Shown: piece by piece, positions 21,770 through 25,181 of the stretch
Layout of the letters: every line of letters starts with the position of its first letter
Numbering within the stretch: position 1 is the stretch's first letter
Source of the DNA: a bacterium
GTDB lineage: Bacteria; Spirochaetota; Spirochaetia; JABEVK01
Reading direction: 5' to 3'
NCBI GenBank assembly: GCA_021781625.1
Contig: JAJXWL010000009.1
Coordinates: forward strand, 1-25,181
DNA: 25,181 nt
The notes under the pieces: model-generated
Told to the model about the DNA's origin: nothing
The model's input: only the letters and a program-made list of their open reading frames with translations
The model's database searches: none
Position numbers and translations under genes: made by a program

Positions 21770-24700
21770 AACAATCTTGAGAGCCGTTCCCGAAGAAAGA
21801 CAGATTTCTCGGCCAACCCAATCTTCTTAGTTTCAAAAACCAGAACATTGGGCTTATCGGGTAAACTCTTGACTTGACCTCCCGACTCCCTGAGCAGGCG
21901 CATAGCCTTTTCAAAGGGAAAATCGACCATACGACCAAACTCAACGGCACATAACCCATTTCGTTCCCGAACGGCTTTAACCTTGAGTTTGCGGCAAATG
22001 ATCTGGATTTCAGCCAGCGACATCAGGCTATGTACTTCGTCCGGCAAGGGTCCAAACCGATCGTGGACCTCTTGATTGACCCGTTCTAGATCTTCCTCGG
22101 TAACCACCGAGGCGATTTTCTTGTACACATCCATTTTGTCTGTGGGATCCTGAATGTAAGTATCGGGGATGAAACCCGAATAGTCCAGCTCCATATAAAT
22201 TTCTTCGATTTCTTCGGTTTTTTGGTCGGTTTTCGCGGCGACAGCTTCGTTCAACAACCTGAGGTACATCTCAAAACCAACCGACAAAATGTCTCCGGAC
22301 TGTTCGGCTCCTAAAAGGTTACCAGCCCCCCGAACCTCTAGATCTTTCATGGCGATCTTGAAGCCTGCCCCTAGCTCGGTAAAGTCCGAGATAACTTGTA
22401 GGCGTTTCATGGCGAGTTCGGTCAAAGCCCGTCCATCAGGATACAAAAGATACGCGAAGGCGACCTTCCCCGACCGCCCTACCCGCCCTCTCAGCTGGTA
22501 TAACTGACTGATGCCGTACATATCGGCACGATCAATGATGATGGTATTGACGTTGGGAATATCGATCCCGTTTTCGACGATGGTAGTCGACACCAAAACA
22601 TGAAAGTTACCGTGAATAAAATCGTGCATGACCTCTTCGAGGTCCTTCGGGTCCATTTGGCCGTGGGCACTGCGAATCAAAAGTTCGGGAAGAAGTCGAC
22701 GGAGGTACAGCTCGTTCGCTTCGAGAGTTTCGATCCGGTTGTGAAGAAAAAAGACCTGACCGCCCCGTTCAACCTCACGCCGAATCGCCTTGGCCACAAC
22801 ATCATCCGAGAATTCTTGCAAAAAGGTTTCGATGGGGTGACGGTTGTGCGGGGCCGTGCGCAAAACAGACATGTCGCGTATTTTGAGTAGGCTCATGTGC
22901 AACGTCCGGGGAATCGGGGTCGCACTCATCGCCAGACAGTCAATAGAGGCTTTGAGCTCTTTTAAACGCTCTTTGTCTTTGACACCAAAGCGTTGTTCCT
23001 CGTCGATCACCAAAAGTCCAAGATTCTTAAACACGACATCTTTTTGCAAAAGGCGATGAGTACCAATGACCACGTCTAACTCACCTTTGGCCAGCTTGGC
23101 CAAAGTCGCTTTTTGCTCGGCTTTGGAAACAAATCGTGACAACATACCGATGCGAACAGGAAAACGCCCAAATCGGTCTTGAAAATTTTCAAAATGCTGT
23201 TCGACAAGAATGGTGGTCGGGGCCAAAAATGCCACCTGTTTGCCCCCAACGACGGCTTTAAAGCAGGCCCGCATTGCCACTTCGGTTTTGCCATAGCCGA
23301 CATCGCCGCATAACAGACGGTCCATAGGTCTCGGGGATTCCATATCCGCTTTAATTTCGGCAATGGCCCTGAGTTGATCTTCGGTTTCATCAAAGGGAAA
23401 CGCCGCTTCGAACGAGGCCTGCCAGTCGTTATCGGCACCAAAGGTATGACCTTGGGCGTTTTGACGTTTGGCGTACAGGGTAATCAGGCGGTCGGCGAGC
23501 TCTTCGACCGATTTCTTGGCACGGCTTTTTTTATTTTCCCATGATTTTCCGCCCAGGGTATCTAAGCGGGGCTCCTTGCCTTCGGAACCAATGTAGCGCT
23601 GAATCAGGTTGATCTGTTCAATGGGCAAAAAGATAGTTTCTTCGCCGCCGTACTCGATCTTGATGTAGTCACGTTCGTTACCGGCTACTCGAACCCGTTC
23701 GATACCCAAAAAACGGCCAATCCCGTAGTTAATATGCACGACAAAATCGCCGGGACTGAGGTCAACAAACGAATCGAGGGCCTGAGTTTGCGCGGTTTTT
23801 AACGAGGCGGGGCCTTTGCGCTTGCGCCCAAAAATCTCATTCTCGTGAATAACGGCAATCTTGCCCCGCGACAAAACAAACCCCGACGAAATCCGCGCGG
23901 GAACAACCTGGGCCCCCGAGTCTTTCAAAAGAAATTCCAGCCGCTGAGCCTGAGATGGCGAACCCGCCACAACAAAGACCTGGTACCCCGCTGTTTTTAA
24001 GTTGAGGACTTCATCCTTAAAAAACGGAATATTGCCAAAGTAGGCGCGTGGTGGCTCACACGACAAATGGTGACGCGGCTCGGGCGAATCCTCGACATGA
24101 AGCGCGGGAAACTGTGCCCGGCGCGGTACCTCACGCAAAAATTGATCCCAAGGAAAAAACACCTGCTCAGGGTCGGGCACCAACAGCCCCTGACTGCGAG
24201 CCTGTTGATACATCTGCTTGGTTTCTTTGCGCAGAGTATCCCAGACACTGTTGAGTTTTTCCCACTCAGGGAACAAGAAAATCGCCGTTTCGTCGGCATA
24301 AGACCATAGCGGTGTAGGTTTTTCTTCCGCGAAGGGGTAAAAGAGTTCTACACCCCGAAAATCACCGGTTTCGCGCAAGGCTTCTTGGTACGAAAGCCAT
24401 TCTGTACCCCAACCAAGACGCTGGGCGGCGGCATCCACCTGGCTCAGTGAGGCCTCGTCCCAGACAACTTCACGGGCGGGGTAGACAACTAACTCTTCCA
24501 AAGTCCCTTTCGAGGACTGGGTTAAAGGGTCGAAATGCTTAATATCCTCGATGGTATCAAACCCAAAGACCAAACGTACCGCCTGCTCTTCGCCGGGCAA
24601 AAACAGGTCAAGCACTTCGCCTCGCAGGGCGAACTCGCCGGGAACAGTGACACGGGGAACCCGTAGATACCCCAGCTGAACCAACCGTTCGGCGGTTTTT

Positions 24701-25161
24701 TGCACGTGAAGGGTGTTCCCTTTGCGAAAGGTTGTTAGCTTTGTCTTCCACGACCCAGGGGATGGCACCGGGAACAGCAAGCTACGCACACTAACAAGCA
24801 CCAACCGGGGTTCGCGACGCGATAAACGCGACAATAAGCGCGAACGTTCCCCAAAGATACTGGCCTGCGCGCTGATCCCCTGGTAGAGCAAGGTTCCCCA
24901 CCAAGGGAGCAGCTCGGGTTCCAAGCCCAAAGCACTCAAGTCGTCGGCCCAAGTTTCGGCTTCGGCATCGTTGGCAGTGACTAAAAACAGCGTTCCCGGT
25001 GTTTCGCGGGTCAACTGCGCCAAAACTGGGGCCAGAAAGAACCCCTGAGCGCCTTCGATATTGAGGGGGAATTTACCCCGGCGCCAGTCGGCCAAAAGGC
25101 CTTGAAACGCCTCATCTTTCTTTAAAATCTGAGAAATCGCATTCGCTAGTAAGGTAATCAT
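21766..25161 (-). CDS. mfd: Transcription-repair coupling factor Mfd
   Basis: A 1131-residue SF2 translocase that removes RNA polymerase stalled at lesions and recruits UvrA. An N-terminal UvrB-like module covers about 1-330 (LPGEEQAVRLVFGFDTIEDIKHFDP). It is followed by the RNA-polymerase-interacting CarD-like domain at about 465-540 (LSPGDFVVHINYGIGRFLGIERV) and the helicase core. The core has Walker A GDVGYGKTEVAMRA at about 613-626, the DEEQ box in VIDEEQRFGVK near 720, SATPIPRTLHMSL, STTIVENGIDIPNVNTII and QLYQLRGRVGRSGKVAFAYLLYP. The C-terminal TRCF domain ends at the ptsP overlap. Length is typical (about 1100-1170). ATG 25161 is chosen because GGAAG lies 5 nt upstream; TTG 25176, five codons earlier, is less likely. 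The gene is complete in the window. Confidence 0.97.
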   Translation of the reverse strand: MITLLANAISQILKKDEAFQGLLADWRRGKFPLNIEGAQGFFLAPVLAQLTRETPGTLFLVTANDAEAETWADDLSALGLEPELLPWWGTLLYQGISAQASIFGERSRLLSRLSRREPRLVLVSVRSLLFPVPSPGSWKTKLTTFRKGNTLHVQKTAERLVQLGYLRVPRVTVPGEFALRGEVLDLFLPGEEQAVRLVFGFDTIEDIKHFDPLTQSSKGTLEELVVYPAREVVWDEASLSQVDAAAQRLGWGTEWLSYQEALRETGDFRGVELFYPFAEEKPTPLWSYADETAIFLFPEWEKLNSVWDTLRKETKQMYQQARSQGLLVPDPEQVFFPWDQFLREVPRRAQFPALHVEDSPEPRHHLSCEPPRAYFGNIPFFKDEVLNLKTAGYQVFVVAGSPSQAQRLEFLLKDSGAQVVPARISSGFVLSRGKIAVIHENEIFGRKRKGPASLKTAQTQALDSFVDLSPGDFVVHINYGIGRFLGIERVRVAGNERDYIKIEYGGEETIFLPIEQINLIQRYIGSEGKEPRLDTLGGKSWENKKSRAKKSVEELADRLITLYAKRQNAQGHTFGADNDWQASFEAAFPFDETEDQLRAIAEIKADMESPRPMDRLLCGDVGYGKTEVAMRACFKAVVGGKQVAFLAPTTILVEQHFENFQDRFGRFPVRIGMLSRFVSKAEQKATLAKLAKGELDVVIGTHRLLQKDVVFKNLGLLVIDEEQRFGVKDKERLKELKASIDCLAMSATPIPRTLHMSLLKIRDMSVLRTAPHNRHPIETFLQEFSDDVVAKAIRREVERGGQVFFLHNRIETLEANELYLRRLLPELLIRSAHGQMDPKDLEEVMHDFIHGNFHVLVSTTIVENGIDIPNVNTIIIDRADMYGISQLYQLRGRVGRSGKVAFAYLLYPDGRALTELAMKRLQVISDFTELGAGFKIAMKDLEVRGAGNLLGAEQSGDILSVGFEMYLRLLNEAVAAKTDQKTEEIEEIYMELDYSGFIPDTYIQDPTDKMDVYKKIASVVTEEDLERVNQEVHDRFGPLPDEVHSLMSLAEIQIICRKLKVKAVRERNGLCAVEFGRMVDFPFEKAMRLLRESGGQVKSLPDKPNVLVFETKKIGLAEKSVFLRERLSRLL

Positions 25162-25181
25162 GATATCTTCCGACAATGGAA

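Noticed and set aside
1..25181. CRISPR arrays, tRNA/rRNA genes, insertion sequences, rho-independent terminators
   Set aside because: Scanning by eye found no regularly spaced repeats, no tRNA-like or rRNA-like sequence, no transposase and no stable GC hairpin followed by a T-run outside genes. Weak signals could be missed without a computed search.

Overview
The window is about 25 kb of gene-dense bacterial chromosome with roughly balanced base composition. The gene set points to a spirochaete (Spirochaetota): an EF-G that looks like the second paralogue, a DUF115/MAF-type protein, an anchored parvulin-family chaperone, a GAF-type PtsP, glgC/glgA, and a large lineage-specific beta-propeller protein. 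This placement rests on recognising protein families, not on a search, so it is moderate confidence. No rRNA, tRNA, CRISPR array, insertion sequence, phage gene or clear rho-independent terminator was seen. The longest stretch without a called gene is the 94 bp between glgC and glgA.

Layout. (1) 3-4166, plus strand: C-terminal part of an EF-G, then an RlmD-type RNA methyltransferase, an exported propeller/HEAT-like protein and a small GHKL-type ATPase. The genes are tightly packed and partly overlapping. (2) 4129-6846, minus strand: a 905-residue cytoplasmic TPR/WD40-like propeller protein, convergent with and overlapping the ATPase gene. (3) 6897-9979, plus strand: an anchored PpiD/SurA-like chaperone and a DUF115 protein. 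Its promoter interlocks with the divergent promoter of the propeller gene. (4) 9976-14864, minus strand: glgC, a ferredoxin-NADP reductase-like gene, rlmN and lepA. (5) 14959-16602, plus strand: glgA, divergent from glgC. (6) 16599-25161, minus strand: mfd, ptsP, trmB, citrate synthase and a HAD-family phosphatase.

Most genes are conserved housekeeping functions: translation and RNA modification (EF-G, RlmD, RlmN, LepA, TrmB), transcription-coupled repair (Mfd), glycogen synthesis (GlgC, GlgA), central carbon (citrate synthase), a regulatory phosphotransferase (PtsP) and envelope folding (the parvulin). The least explained part is 1871-6846, where a small ATPase gene sits between two unrelated propeller genes, one exported and one cytoplasmic.

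The most notable signals concern gene expression and compactness. Two genes (rlmD-like and DUF115) have domain homology upstream of any ATG/GTG/TTG codon, and each has a Shine-Dalgarno-like sequence exactly 7 nt before a rare codon (ATT or ACG). Three genes without a good Shine-Dalgarno sequence (trmB, lepA, glgA) have a -10-like hexamer exactly 6 nt before their ATG, as expected for leaderless mRNAs. All three convergent gene pairs overlap, two of them by sharing one palindromic 4-bp stop (CTAG, TTAA). I did not find a defence island or other obvious new multi-gene system.
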